Positions 49,501-58,986 of a stretch of 64,000 nt of DNA are shown piece by piece (position 1 is the stretch's first letter; every line of letters starts with the position of its first letter). Both the position numbers and the translations under genes were made by a program. This DNA is from Stieleria marina (GTDB lineage: Bacteria; Planctomycetota; Planctomycetia; Pirellulales; Pirellulaceae): the NCBI GenBank assembly GCA_007741555.1, contig CP036526.1, positions 5,704,001 through 5,768,000 of the forward strand. The letters run 5' to 3'. Under the pieces are notes generated by a model. It did not search any database. It saw only the letters and a list, made by a program, of their open reading frames with translations, and was not told the DNA's origin.

Positions 49501-50139
49501 GAGGAACTGAACGCACGGCTAAGCGACAGCGAGGGCCAGCGAGGCGTCTTGCGAGATCGATTCAATCAGATCGACGCCGGGAACTCCGCCGCGGACCTTT
49601 CACAGTCGTTGCAGATGCTCAGTGGCCAGTTGCAGCGCGACGCAAACGAATACGCTCGATTGAAAATCGCGGCGTTGATCTTAAAACGCAGCATCGAACA
49701 CTACCGAGCCGCGAACCAAGGTCCCGTACTGGGATATGCCCAAGAGATCTTTCGGGAATTGACTTGCAACGAATACCGCGAGCTTCGTGTCGAGTATGTC
49801 GGCAAAGACGAAACGACGCTGGTGGGCGTAAAGTCTTCGGACGAAACCAACTTGGTACCGGCCGCGTTGATGAGCACCGGAACAGCTGACGCACTGTATC
49901 TATCGCTGAGGCTTGCGTCGCTGCGGCACCAACTCAGTCACGGCACCAAGATCCCGCTCATCGTCGATGACTGTCTGGTGCAAATGGACGATCAACGGAC
50001 GATCGCAGCACTAAACGTATTTGCGAAGCTCTCGCTCGATACGCAAGTGATTTTGTTCACTCACCACCAACACTTGCTGGAATTGGCGGCGTCGAATCTG
50101 AAGCAAAGCGAGTTTCATTCTCACTCGCTATCGTCATAA
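46555..50139 (+). CDS. AAA ATPase with long coiled coil, YhaN-like (SbcC/Rad50 superfamily)
   Basis: The 1194-residue protein has Walker A GPNESGKST near 33-41. Long coiled-coil-like stretches rich in Glu, Gln, Arg and Leu fill about 190-1000. The C-terminus holds the ABC signature region MSTGTADALYLSLRLASL and Walker B PLIVDDCLVQMDD. The early motif LGGVDRETFEHRFGLSHDELVRGG is typical of YhaN. I saw no clear CxxC zinc hook in the middle. Together with the YhaO-like phosphoesterase it should act as an ATP-gated DNA-end nuclease. It ends convergent to secY. Confidence 0.9.
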   Translation: MIIQRLDLKAFGGFTDFSIDLSGGPNRFHIVYGPNESGKSTSLRAINSFLFGFPRSTDDNYLHPNTKLRVGGVLEDEQGQTLECVRKKGTKGTLRAADDKTVVDESVLSELLGGVDRETFEHRFGLSHDELVRGGSQIIQGGGDLGSILFAAGAGVDRLREIQSELGNLCSTLFVPGGTKGAINQTVKVFREQKKELSGTQVSPAEYEQRKDDLQVKVDEIEEIQAELKSVATELASLTRLRDAMPLIPKWKSIQESLRQVGEAPLLDGDFIERRRSTQERLENATRQQHELSERRQKLQNELAELPDDSAVIVYQSQIESLFQKLGAREEASEQRTDLEKTCQRLERHIREKLRDLNAELPPTDDQADAIDQAVEKLRLSEAIQARVDELALKHDALVTQRNDAEASVDALSRRIESLQVELAANDDGADPESLSELLESVGKPDVLIDRLSQQQADADRSKRTCQAIHQRLTGIELSFEQAAKLRLPSESAIEATAARMRSSEEAVAAAKTRQDELTRERDQVDRRIKTQQASQPLPTLAELQQVRLDRDELVSKLSAAVGDEDVSLAQVETLRTAISHADKIVDEIHAHHEQVHQRSLDLAERDELSEEISQNELTIESTVELSEAAEQEWYAVWQSIGVAADTPKRMLRWVADHAQLVENVGQWNEEANRLSEIQRRVDTCCRRLSAALGVKQLAGAKPVDQPSDGPTLFDDIPEPVVDSTSFAELYQKACSLRRKLSDARQQRLDLQKRLLEAKQKMPDAQSNLQAKEKLVAAWQKDWKTITESFTQADDTAPTIVVELVRDINSLTAQKKERDIVAKRIASILRNEQEFSEMVRKLATNINQGSATDSADRNPHETIRELFQRLQAERSAAARRDSLRQQIDDVNAKLDRASEIHRECGTALTQLCIEAACESPGDLIEIERRSTSRREYLRQSTETEDKLRLLAAGESIDDLIRRADDQDEGVLSVEIKSKSRLLEELNARLSDSEGQRGVLRDRFNQIDAGNSAADLSQSLQMLSGQLQRDANEYARLKIAALILKRSIEHYRAANQGPVLGYAQEIFRELTCNEYRELRVEYVGKDETTLVGVKSSDETNLVPAALMSTGTADALYLSLRLASLRHQLSHGTKIPLIVDDCLVQMDDQRTIAALNVFAKLSLDTQVILFTHHQHLLELAASNLKQSEFHSHSLSS

Positions 50140-50196
50140 GACGGCTTCGCTGTGATCGGGTGCCAAACGCACTGCCGCTGGACGCAGGCTATCAGA

Positions 50197-50219
50197 CAAC
50201 GCATCAACTCAATGCGTTG
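50197..50219. terminator. hairpin between convergent yhaN-like and secY genes
   Basis: CAACGCAT pairs with ATGCGTTG around a 7-base loop. It lies in the 135-bp space between two converging genes, so it could serve both strands. T-runs are weak on both sides. Confidence 0.5.
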
Positions 50220-50274
50220 CCGTAGAATTCACTAGCGTGGGACGTCTGATCGCCCCGTCCATCCAAGAATGGCT

Positions 50275-51672
50275 CTAGACGACCGGTGAGACTCCACCGC
50301 CGGCACCTTCTAACAGGCCGCGGTAGTTTCGCATCACCAAGTGACTGTCGATCTTCTGCACCAAGTCAAACGCCACGCTCACGGCAATCAGCAAACCAGT
50401 ACCGCCGTAGAAACTAGCGATGGCAAAGTCGACGCCCAGCGAACCGTAAACGATGGTCGGCACGATGGCGACAACCGCCAGGAAGGCAGCACCCACATAG
50501 GTAATGCGAACCATGACCTTTTCCAGATAGTCAGTTGTTCGTTTACCCGGACGGTAGCCAGGAATAAACGTTCCACTGTCACGCAAGTTGTCCGACATCT
50601 CTTTCGGATTGAAAGTGATAGCCGTCCAGAAGTAACAGAAGAAGAAGATCAGAACGACATAGAACAAGTTGAAGAAGTACGAAGCTTGATCCTGCATCGT
50701 CAGCGACAGCAAGTTCAACGCCTTGAACATTCCGCCACCTGATTCAAACCAGCCAGCCAATACGGCGAACAACATTCCAGGAATCATCAGCAAACTGCTG
50801 GCGAAAATGATCGGCATCACGCCTGCTTGGTTGATTCGCAGCGGCAAATGCTGGCGAGATCCACCGTAGACGCGGCGACCGCGGGTGAACTTGGCGGACT
50901 GTGTCGGAATCTTTCGCTGGCCCAGCGTGATAAACACCACACCGAACACCACCAGCACAAAGAGCACTATCAACAATATTAACGTTTCTACCCCCGTCTG
51001 ACCTCGGCTTAGCCCAGTCAACTCGGGTTTCATATTCTGGACCAAGATGTACAGAGCCTTGGGCATTTGAGCCAAGATCCCTGCCATGATCAGCAAACTG
51101 ATTCCGTTACCGATACCGTATTCGTCAATCTGCTCACCTAGCCACATCAGGAAAACAGTTCCGCAGGTCATCACAAGGACCGCGACGACTTGCCAGCCCC
51201 AAAATAGACCGGTGGAATCGGCGTTAAGGAAATTGGGGTTGATGTTGCCGTAGCCAGTGCTACCGCCCGACATCAACATGAACTTCAAATACATGTAGCT
51301 CTGAACCAAGCAAATTGCGACGGTCAGATAGCGTGTGTATTCGTTTAGTTTCTTGCGTCCTGCTTCACCTTCCTTCTTCAGTTCTTCAAGCGGTTTGTAC
51401 ACGCTTCCCAAGAGCTGAAAGATGATCGACGCGGAGATATAGGGCATAATGCCCAAGCCGAAGATTGTTGCCTGGCGTAGATCGCTCGCGGCAAACACGG
51501 CAACTTTTTCGAAGAATTCATTTGCAGCACCACCGCTCTCGCCCAGGTTGGTCGCAACCATTGGCAGAGGAATGTGGAAACCGATGCGATAGACCGCCAG
51601 CAGACCCAGGGTCAGCAAACACTTTTTTCGCAGCTCAGGAATCGAGAAAATGATTCGCAGCTTTTCAAACAT
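50275..51672 (-). CDS. secY: preprotein translocase subunit SecY
   Basis: The 465-residue protein has ten membrane segments and the SecY landmarks: GIMPYISASIIFQLL in segment 2, the plug region around it, and the cytoplasmic loops with RKKLNEYTRYLT and PGYRPGKRT. It forms the channel for secreted and membrane proteins. It is the last gene of the cluster here. The usual followers (adk, map, infA, rpmJ, rpsM and so on) are absent; a repair gene lies convergent instead. The spacing to rplO is 72 bp. Confidence 0.97.
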   Translation of the reverse strand: MFEKLRIIFSIPELRKKCLLTLGLLAVYRIGFHIPLPMVATNLGESGGAANEFFEKVAVFAASDLRQATIFGLGIMPYISASIIFQLLGSVYKPLEELKKEGEAGRKKLNEYTRYLTVAICLVQSYMYLKFMLMSGGSTGYGNINPNFLNADSTGLFWGWQVVAVLVMTCGTVFLMWLGEQIDEYGIGNGISLLIMAGILAQMPKALYILVQNMKPELTGLSRGQTGVETLILLIVLFVLVVFGVVFITLGQRKIPTQSAKFTRGRRVYGGSRQHLPLRINQAGVMPIIFASSLLMIPGMLFAVLAGWFESGGGMFKALNLLSLTMQDQASYFFNLFYVVLIFFFCYFWTAITFNPKEMSDNLRDSGTFIPGYRPGKRTTDYLEKVMVRITYVGAAFLAVVAIVPTIVYGSLGVDFAIASFYGGTGLLIAVSVAFDLVQKIDSHLVMRNYRGLLEGAGGGVSPVV

Positions 51673-51744
51673 GCGACAGTCCGTCTATTTCATTTATTGG
51701 TAGCGGAAGCTTCCAGCCGCCGCGCGATTGAATCTACTGAGCTT

Positions 51745-52239
51745 TTACTTGGAAGCCTTCAAAGCTGCAACACGTTCATCTGGTGTTCGCTTAGCGACGA
51801 TCTTGTTGACCGTACCGCCAGCCTTGGTGATCTTCTCTTCAGCGGATTTGCTAAAGCGATGAGCACTCACGGTGAGCTTTTTAGTCAGCTCGCCGTCACC
51901 CAGGATTTTGACTTCGTCGAAAGTACCCTTCGCAACATCCTTGGCAGCCATGGCTTCCAAAGTGACTTCGGCACCGTCGTCGAACAATTCGTTTAGTTTG
52001 CCAACGTTGACAGCAAACACTGTCACAGCCCAGCGGTTGTTGAAACCACGTTTTGGCACTCGGCGGAACATTGGCATCGCACCACCCTGGAAGTTGGGTT
52101 TGCGACTGTAACCACTACGACTTTTGTGTCCTTTGTGACCACGACCGGACGTTTTACCGGTGCCGCTACCAGGACCACGACCGATCCGCTTGCGCTTTCG
52201 GTGCTTAGTAATGCCTTGGTTGACGTCGTTCAGGTTCAT
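51745..52239 (-). CDS. rplO: ribosomal protein L15
   Basis: The 164-residue protein has the uL15 N-terminal tail [21 protein letters not shown] and the globular part ending in [11 protein letters not shown]. It binds 23S rRNA late in 50S assembly. In most bacteria rpmD lies just upstream, between rpsE and rplO. Here there is only a 184-bp non-coding gap with three hairpins. Confidence 0.97.
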   Translation of the reverse strand: MNLNDVNQGITKHRKRKRIGRGPGSGTGKTSGRGHKGHKSRSGYSRKPNFQGGAMPMFRRVPKRGFNNRWAVTVFAVNVGKLNELFDDGAEVTLEAMAAKDVAKGTFDEVKILGDGELTKKLTVSAHRFSKSAEEKITKAGGTVNKIVAKRTPDERVAALKASK

Positions 52240-52286
52240 AATGAAACCTACAGGTTCTGCTTTGAATGTTCGTTAATCTTTATCTC

Positions 52287-52305
52287 ACTCTTCCGCCGGA
52301 AGAGT
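52287..52305. repeat. hairpin in the rpsE-rplO gap (first)
   Basis: ACTCTTCC pairs with GGAAGAGT around a GCC loop, a perfect 8-bp stem close to the rplO start. It could affect rplO translation or be a processing site. Confidence 0.65.
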
Positions 52306-52308
52306 CGG

Positions 52309-52327
52309 CCTCTCAGGGCCGGAGAGG
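52309..52327. repeat. hairpin in the rpsE-rplO gap (second)
   Basis: CCTCTC pairs with GAGAGG around a 7-base loop, directly beside the first hairpin. The two could compete or stack. Confidence 0.5.
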
Positions 52328-52394
52328 ACTTTGTGTTCTGTTGCGGTCAACGCTGGAAACGTCAGCTGACTGTCCCGACCGCGATTGCGTCCGA

Positions 52395-52416
52395 GCCATC
52401 CCGCTAACGGGATGGC
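52395..52416. repeat. hairpin directly after rpsE (third)
   Basis: GCCATCCCG pairs with CGGGATGGC around a CTAA loop, a perfect 9-bp stem 7 bases after the rpsE stop. On the coding strand no T-run follows, so readthrough into rplO is expected. Confidence 0.65.
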
Positions 52417-52423
52417 AAATTCT

Positions 52424-53017
52424 TTACACCATCAAATCTTCTGGTGTCAGACCACGCAGAGCAGCAACTTGTTCACGCGTTCGCAATTTGCTCATCGCGT
52501 CGACGGTTGCTTTGACCAGCGTGACTGGATTGTTTGTTCCGTACGACTTCGTCAGGATGTCGTGGATGCCGGCAGCTTCGCAGACAGCACGCACCGCTTG
52601 TCCAGCGATGATACCAGTACCAGCACCAGCTGGAACCAGTACGACTTTGGCCGCCCCGTAGCGTCCCCAAACTTGGTGGGGGATCGAACCTTCGACCAAA
52701 GGCACGTCGATCATGCTCCGGCTGGCTTGCTTCTGAGCTTTTTGGACACTCGGCGGGACTTCGTTTGCTTTGCCGTAACCCCAACCGCATTTGCCGTTGC
52801 CGTCACCGACCACGACCATTGCAGCGAAGCTAAAGCGACGTCCGCCTTTGACAACCGCTGCACAGCGTTTGATTTTGACGACGCGATCGATCAGGCCTTC
52901 CGCCAAACCTTCTTCTTGTGGTTTACGATCGCGCTTACCGCGACCACCACGTCCGCCGCCTTTGCCACCTTGGCCTCCGCCGCCTTGACCGCCGCCGGGT
53001 TTTGATGCGTTACTAAT
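52424..53017 (-). CDS. rpsE: ribosomal protein S5, probable non-canonical start codon
   Basis: The conserved part (GLIDRVVKIKRCAAVVKGGRRF onward) is a normal bS5/uS5 with the double-stranded RNA-binding and C-terminal domains. Upstream of it the frame stays open through a Gly/Lys/Arg-rich extension (KPGGGQGGGGQGGKGGGRGG and more). No ATG, GTG or TTG occurs in that extension or up to the previous gene. A GAGGA ribosome binding site (53026-53030) stands 8 bases before an ATT codon at 53017, and an ACG codon precedes it. The alternative start, TTG at 52906, would cut off the extension and has a ribosome binding site too close to work well. I favour ATT, giving 197 residues. Confidence 0.9.
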   Translation of the reverse strand: MSNASKPGGGQGGGGQGGKGGGRGGRGKRDRKPQEEGLAEGLIDRVVKIKRCAAVVKGGRRFSFAAMVVVGDGNGKCGWGYGKANEVPPSVQKAQKQASRSMIDVPLVEGSIPHQVWGRYGAAKVVLVPAGAGTGIIAGQAVRAVCEAAGIHDILTKSYGTNNPVTLVKATVDAMSKLRTREQVAALRGLTPEDLMV

Positions 53018-53074
53018 CGTACAAGTCCTCGTGTTTTCCAGTCGATGCGACCGGTTTGATTTGGTGTTCGTCTC

Positions 53075-53443
53075 TTAAAGCTTCAGTCCGCCCTCGCGGG
53101 CCGCTTCTGCAAATGCTTTGACTCGTCCGTGATACTTATTGTGGCCACGATCCAATTTGACCGCCGTGATTCCCGCAGCCGAAGCCTTTTCAGCAATCAT
53201 CTTGCCGACTTCAGCAGCTGCATCGCAGTTGCCGCCATAGGAAACCTTTCCTTTGACCGCTTTATCGCGAGTGCTGGCACTGGCCAACGTTTTGCCTTCG
53301 GCGTCATCAATGACTTGCACGGCAAAGTGTTTCAAGGAACGCTGGACGCACAAACGAGGCAGCGTGGAATGCTTGCGCAGTTTGTTGCGAACGCTGCTAC
53401 TGCGGCGTTTACGCTTCTTGAGGATTTGTTTGTTCTTATCCAT
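53075..53443 (-). CDS. rplR: ribosomal protein L18
   Basis: The 122-residue uL18 has the basic N-terminus [16 protein letters not shown], the central [18 protein letters not shown] and the C-terminal [18 protein letters not shown]. It binds 5S rRNA. The gene follows rplF with a gap of 126 bp and precedes rpsE by 57 bp, matching the usual spc order. Confidence 0.96.
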   Translation of the reverse strand: MDKNKQILKKRKRRSSSVRNKLRKHSTLPRLCVQRSLKHFAVQVIDDAEGKTLASASTRDKAVKGKVSYGGNCDAAAEVGKMIAEKASAAGITAVKLDRGHNKYHGRVKAFAEAAREGGLKL

Positions 53444-53569
53444 TTGATTGCCGATCGATTTTGGACCGGTCCAATGGTGTTTATCTTAAAGGTTGTTTCT
53501 TGATTCGGATCCCGGCGACCAATCTTGGTTGCCGGTGACATTTCGTTGCCGTCTGTCAGCAACTTAACG

Positions 53570-54109
53570 CTACTTGGCAGCAGCTTTTCCTGGCTTGATC
53601 TTGACCTGTTCACCTTTGTAACGCACGCCCTTGCCTTTGTAAGGCTCAGGTTTGCGAAGCGAACGGATTTCCGCAGCAAACTGCGTGACCTTTTGCTTAT
53701 CGCATCCGGTAACGACGATTTCTGTGTTGCTTGGGCATTCGACTTTCAAATCAGCCGGGATCTTGCGATGCAGTTCGTTGGCAAATCCAACGCGAAGCTG
53801 CAACGTGTCACCTTGGATCGTCGCCAAATAACCAACACCGACGATTTCCAAACGGCGTTCGTAGCCGGCGGTAACGCCTTCGACCATGTTGGCGATGATG
53901 GCCCGGGTAAGGCCGTGGAGCTCACGGGAAGTGCGATCTTCTGCATCGCGCTTGACCGTTACGATTCCATCGCTGACTTCAACGGTGATTTCAGGACGAT
54001 GCTCGAACGTCAACTTGCCCTTGGGGCCTTCGACATTGATCGTGCATCCATCAACCGCAACGCTGGCGCCGCTGGCGATGGTGACCGGTGTTTTTCCAAT
54101 ACGACTCAT
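53570..54109 (-). CDS. rplF: ribosomal protein L6
   Basis: The 179-residue uL6 has two repeated alpha/beta domains. MSRIGKTPVTIASGASVAVDG opens it, and PEPYKGKGVRYKGEQVKIKPGK is the C-terminal signature. It contacts the sarcin-ricin loop region of 23S rRNA. Spacing to rpsH is 62 bp. Confidence 0.97.
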   Translation of the reverse strand: MSRIGKTPVTIASGASVAVDGCTINVEGPKGKLTFEHRPEITVEVSDGIVTVKRDAEDRTSRELHGLTRAIIANMVEGVTAGYERRLEIVGVGYLATIQGDTLQLRVGFANELHRKIPADLKVECPSNTEIVVTGCDKQKVTQFAAEIRSLRKPEPYKGKGVRYKGEQVKIKPGKAAAK

Positions 54110-54171
54110 AGCACTACTAATTGATTCTGTGTTGTCTTCGGCTGTGCCGCGTGTGACGTCCGTGTAATTGC

Positions 54172-54573
54172 TTAGGCAACTTCACAAAGGACTTCGCCAC
54201 CGACGTTCTTTTGGCGTGCTTCGCGATCGCTAATCACACCATGGCTGGAGCTGATAATTTGAATTCCCAGTCCACCCAAGACAGGCTTCAGTTCTTTGCT
54301 GCGGGAATACAGGCGACGGCCAGGGCTACTGACGCGTTTGATCGATTGGATCACGCGTTCGCCGTTGGGTCCGTACTTCAGTTCCAGACGCAAGGTCGAA
54401 ACAGGAGCTTCTTCGACTTCCTCCTCTTTCCAATCCCAGATGAAACCTTCGCGCTTTAGCACGTCGGCGACACCGCGTTTAACGCGGCTGGTTGGGATGT
54501 CCACGAACGGTCGTTCAACACGAACGGCGTTGCGGATGCGAGTGAGCATGTCAGCGATTGGGTCTGTCATCAT
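54172..54573 (-). CDS. rpsH: ribosomal protein S8
   Basis: The 133-residue uS8 starts MMTDPIADMLTRIRNA; either of two adjacent ATGs could be used. The C-terminal signature ISSSHGVISDREARQKNVGGE is complete. In E. coli S8 also represses the spc operon by binding mRNA near rplE; no such site was examined here. Confidence 0.97.
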   Translation of the reverse strand: MMTDPIADMLTRIRNAVRVERPFVDIPTSRVKRGVADVLKREGFIWDWKEEEVEEAPVSTLRLELKYGPNGERVIQSIKRVSSPGRRLYSRSKELKPVLGGLGIQIISSSHGVISDREARQKNVGGEVLCEVA

Positions 54574-54597
54574 GGCTTTATGTTCCGCTTTCTATCG

Positions 54598-54783
54598 TTA
54601 CCAACTTGCCTTGCGAACACCTGGGATCAATCCCTTGTTCGCATTCTCACGGAAACAGATTCGGCACAAGCCGAACTTGCGGTACACGCTGCGGGGGCGT
54701 CCACAGAACTTGCAGCGATTTTCACTGCGAGTACTGAATTTCGGCTTCCGACCTGCCTTGGCGACTTTTGATTTACTTGCCAC
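54598..54783 (-). CDS. rpsN: ribosomal protein S14, zinc-binding short form
   Basis: The 61-residue type Z uS14 has CKFC and CRIC providing the four zinc ligands. The start codon is GTG. Length and cysteines distinguish it from the 100-residue zinc-free paralogue. Its position between rplE and rpsH is standard. Confidence 0.96.
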   Translation of the reverse strand: MASKSKVAKAGRKPKFSTRSENRCKFCGRPRSVYRKFGLCRICFRENANKGLIPGVRKASW

Positions 54784-54870
54784 GGGGCGACTTCTCAGTT
54801 GGTAAAAGCGTTTTGTGATCTGGTGGGTCGAAAACGATTCCTACGGGGAAGCGTCTTCACGTCAATCTGC

Positions 54871-55449
54871 TTACGCAGCGTCTTTCTCTTTCTTAGGATC
54901 TGCCTTGAACGGCATTCCAAACATCTCTAGCAAATCACGGGCTTCGTCATTCGTTCTTGCTGACGTGACCATGGTGATATTCATGCCCTGCGGCTTGGTA
55001 AATTTGTCGGGGTTCAATTCGGGGAACACCAACTGCTCAGTCAAACCTAATGTGTAGTTTCCTGCTCCGTCGAACGCTTTGCGGCTGATACCGCGAAAGT
55101 CACGAACACGAGGCAGAACGATCGAGACCAAACGGTCCAAAAATTCGTACATTCGTTGGCGACGAAGCGTCACCATGCAACCGATCGGCATGCCTTCACG
55201 CAAACGGAAATTCGCGATCGATTTGCGTGCGATCGTGTGAACGGGTTTTTGACCAGCAATCTGAGTCATGCACTCGTATGCCAGGTCGAGGATTTTCTTA
55301 TCTCCGACGGCACTGCCCACGCCCATGTTCAACGTGATCTTATCGATCCGTGGAATCTGGTTGGGGTTGGCGTACTTGTGCTTGTCCAACATCGCTTTGC
55401 GAATGTTGTCTTCGTAAGCAGCTTGCAGTCTTGGTTTGTTATCAGCCAT
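54871..55449 (-). CDS. rplE: ribosomal protein L5
   Basis: The 192-residue uL5 has [13 protein letters not shown] near residue 38, the RREGMP-type loop ([10 protein letters not shown]) and [19 protein letters not shown]. It binds 5S rRNA and the P-site tRNA. The spacing to rplX is 89 bp and to rpsN 87 bp. Confidence 0.97.
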   Translation of the reverse strand: MADNKPRLQAAYEDNIRKAMLDKHKYANPNQIPRIDKITLNMGVGSAVGDKKILDLAYECMTQIAGQKPVHTIARKSIANFRLREGMPIGCMVTLRRQRMYEFLDRLVSIVLPRVRDFRGISRKAFDGAGNYTLGLTEQLVFPELNPDKFTKPQGMNITMVTSARTNDEARDLLEMFGMPFKADPKKEKDAA

Positions 55450-55538
55450 TGCGGGAATCAGGCGTCAGTCGGTTGTGTCTGGGTAAAGTCTTGTTTTGTG
55501 GGCGTCGATTGTGAACGCCGCAACTTACTTTGTGTCGG

Positions 55539-55886
55539 TTACTTCTTTGCGTACTGCGGGCGAGCCGGAGCGATTTCGCCCAAGCTGGCGCCACTCTTCT
55601 TGGCGTAACGCTCTTTCGCACCACTTTCCAAGTAACGCACACCAACTTTCGATGGCTTGCCGGTACTTGGGTCGATCATCATGACGTTGCTGACGGCGAT
55701 TGGCATCTCTTTGCTCAACCGTCCACCTTGCGGGTTCTTCTGGCTACGTCGGACGTGCTTCCAAACCTTGCCGGCGCCTTCGACGACGACTTTGTTGTTT
55801 TTGCGATCGATCGTCAGGATCTTGCCACGGTGGCCCTTGTCGGCTCCGGCGATCACTTCGACTTCGTCATCAATGCGAAAGTGCAT
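55539..55886 (-). CDS. rplX: ribosomal protein L24
   Basis: The 115-residue uL24 carries the KOW motif near the N-terminus (DEVEVIAGADKGHRGKILTI) and the family sequence GGRLSKEMPIAVSNVMMID. It initiates 50S assembly. The C-terminal end is slightly longer than in E. coli, with a Lys- and Ala-rich tail. Confidence 0.96.
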   Translation of the reverse strand: MHFRIDDEVEVIAGADKGHRGKILTIDRKNNKVVVEGAGKVWKHVRRSQKNPQGGRLSKEMPIAVSNVMMIDPSTGKPSKVGVRYLESGAKERYAKKSGASLGEIAPARPQYAKK

Positions 55887-55947
55887 GGTATTTTGTTGGG
55901 TTCGTTTTGAATCTTGTTTGTCAGGCTGCTGCGTAGGTCGATTGACT

Positions 55948-56316
55948 TTAAACGACTTCGTTGGCCAAGCTGACGATCTTCATAAAAGCACGCTCACGCA
56001 ACTCACGGGCAACCGCACCGAAGATACGTGTACCACGTGGTGATTTGTCTTTATCGATCAAGACGACTGCGTTGGAGTCAAACTTGATGTAACTGCCGTC
56101 GGCACGTCGTGTTGGAGTCTTGGTTCGCACGATGACCGCACGGACAATCGACTTCTTCTTGACTTCACTGCCTGGAATCACGCTTTTCACGCTACAGACA
56201 ATGATGTCACCCACGCCGGCAGTACGCTTACGAGTACCGCCGAGCACCTTAATGCACATCACTTGCCGTGCACCGGTGTTGTCAGCAACATCAAGTCGGG
56301 ATTCTTGTTGGATCAT
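55948..56316 (-). CDS. rplN: ribosomal protein L14
   Basis: This is a 122-residue uL14 of normal length. [21 protein letters not shown] is the family start and [21 protein letters not shown] the end. It sits at the subunit interface and contacts L19. It lies between rpsQ and rplX as in the standard spc/S10 order. Confidence 0.97.
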   Translation of the reverse strand: MIQQESRLDVADNTGARQVMCIKVLGGTRKRTAGVGDIIVCSVKSVIPGSEVKKKSIVRAVIVRTKTPTRRADGSYIKFDSNAVVLIDKDKSPRGTRIFGAVARELRERAFMKIVSLANEVV

Positions 56317-56381
56317 GGTTCGTTATTCGGTTCGCACTTACAAAGGAGCTTTGAAATTTCAGTTCTGAGATTTCAAAAACA

Positions 56382-56747
56382 CTACTCAGTAGCAGGCGCT
56401 TCTTGCTTGGTTTCGGCTTTTTCTTCGTTACCGGCTTGGGCTGCTTCCAAACCTTCTTCTTCAGCACTTTTGCGAGCGGCACGCAGAGCGGCCACGTCGA
56501 CTTCGGTGCTCTTCTCCAAAACGCGAACCAGCTTCCATCGCTTCAGTTTGCTCAACGGTTCTGACTCGATGATCTCCACCAAGTCACCATGGCCGGATTC
56601 GTTGTTCTCGTCATGGACGTGACAAACGGTACGACGCTTGATGTACTTCTTGTACTTCTGATGCTTGACCACACGACTGATTTCGACACGACGAGTCTTG
56701 CTCATCTTATCGCTGGTCACTCTTCCGGAAACTACACGTTTTGGCAT
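56382..56747 (-). CDS. rpsQ: ribosomal protein S17, with acidic C-terminal extension
   Basis: The uS17 core ([20 protein letters not shown] through [16 protein letters not shown]) takes the first 80 residues. A further 40 residues are Ala/Glu-rich (from [20 protein letters not shown]), making 121 residues compared with about 85 usually. The tail is probably a flexible or helical lineage-specific addition. The spacing to rpmC is 11 bp. Confidence 0.95.
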   Translation of the reverse strand: MPKRVVSGRVTSDKMSKTRRVEISRVVKHQKYKKYIKRRTVCHVHDENNESGHGDLVEIIESEPLSKLKRWKLVRVLEKSTEVDVAALRAARKSAEEEGLEAAQAGNEEKAETKQEAPATE

Positions 56748-56758
56748 GATTCTATATC

Positions 56759-56965
56759 TTATGACTTTGCGGCCGCGGCCTTCTCTCGCTCGGTCTGCAG
56801 CGTTTTCACGCGAGCGATCAAGCGTCGGTTCTTCATGATTTCGGACGGCGTATTCAGCCGCTCGCTTTGCGATTGGAAGCGTAGACGGAACAGCGTCACG
56901 GCGGCCTCATTGGCCGTCGCTTGCAACTGCTCGTCGCTCATTTCGCGGAGTTCAGTAATCTTCAT
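56759..56965 (-). CDS. rpmC: ribosomal protein L29
   Basis: The 68-residue uL29 has two helices with [20 protein letters not shown] and [14 protein letters not shown]. It sits near the peptide exit tunnel next to L23. The gap to rplP is 103 bp. Confidence 0.95.
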   Translation of the reverse strand: MKITELREMSDEQLQATANEAAVTLFRLRFQSQSERLNTPSEIMKNRRLIARVKTLQTEREKAAAAKS

Positions 56966-57068
56966 TGTCTTTTCAGATCAGGTTTGCTGTAGTGGATCTT
57001 GTCAAAGACCCCGTATTGTCAGGATCTTTAACAAGACCCACTACCATCGAAAATTGCGTCGCTACGTA

Positions 57069-58131
<1,063 letters not shown>

Positions 58132-58211
58132 GGGGACTCGTCTTCAGTGCTTGGTAATTGCGTTTGTTAAAACGTTAAATTGTATCGTTATCAACTGGCG
58201 AACCAGCGATC

Positions 58212-58571
58212 TTATATTTCGTCGACCGGTGTCAAACCAACTCGGATGTGACAGCTTCGCTTCTTGATCTGGAACGCGGTTCCACGCGACCGAGGCCGAA
58301 TCCGCTTGAACATCGGGCCGGGATCAATGCGAACATCCGTCAGCACCAATTCTTCGACACGACGCGAACGTCCCGAATTCTGATCAGGGTCCTGTGCGTT
58401 TCCGACAGCACTCTTGATCACCTTTTCTAACATGCGTGCACCACGCTGCGACTGGTACTTGAGTGTGTCGAGTGCTTCGTCGGCGTACATGCCGCGAACC
58501 AGATCGGCCACCAAGCGAACCTTGCGGGCGCTCATGCGTGCGTTTTTGTGAAATGCGTTGAATTTTGCCAT
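58212..58571 (-). CDS. rplV: ribosomal protein L22
   Basis: The 119-residue uL22 begins with the family sequence ARMSARKVRLVADLVRG. The beta-hairpin that lines the exit tunnel (RIRPRSRGTAFQIKKRSCHI) is near the C-terminus. Spacing to rpsC is 80 bp and to rpsS 68 bp, where GTTATT pairs with AATAAC in a small hairpin. Confidence 0.96.
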   Translation of the reverse strand: MAKFNAFHKNARMSARKVRLVADLVRGMYADEALDTLKYQSQRGARMLEKVIKSAVGNAQDPDQNSGRSRRVEELVLTDVRIDPGPMFKRIRPRSRGTAFQIKKRSCHIRVGLTPVDEI

Positions 58572-58639
58572 CGTATTTTCTCGTTGTTATTATCCGCTCT
58601 GCGAATAACGAGCCCCGCCAGGGCCTGTCGGGACAACTA

Positions 58640-58912
58640 TTACTTCTTGCCGCCTTTGCCGCCGTGACCCTTAAAGGTCCGCGTCGGTGCGAATTCGCCT
58701 AACTTGTGCCCGACCATGTCTTCGGTCACTTTCACGGGAACGTGCTTACGTCCGTCGTGAACTGCGAACGTCACGCCGACGAACTCAGGAACGATCGTGC
58801 ATGCACGACGCCAAGTTTTGATCGGTGTGTGACCGCCTTCTTCAGCTTGCTTTTGCACTTTGAAAAACAGCTTCGGATCGACGTACGGTCCTTTTTTCTG
58901 ACTGCGACTCAT
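58640..58912 (-). CDS. rpsS: ribosomal protein S19
   Basis: The 90-residue uS19 starts [18 protein letters not shown], with [25 protein letters not shown] later, the family core. It forms part of the 30S head. It is the usual neighbour of rplB and rplV. Confidence 0.97.
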   Translation of the reverse strand: MSRSQKKGPYVDPKLFFKVQKQAEEGGHTPIKTWRRACTIVPEFVGVTFAVHDGRKHVPVKVTEDMVGHKLGEFAPTRTFKGHGGKGGKK

Positions 58913-58986
58913 AGGGAGCTTCGATTCGCTTTGATTGTTCTTGTCTGTTACTTACCGGAAAGAGAGCACTTGGCTCGCCGCTTTCC

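Noticed and set aside
39341-50139. Anti-phage defence island
   Set aside because: All four genes fit housekeeping DNA repair families. No mobile-element, toxin or known defence gene is next to them.
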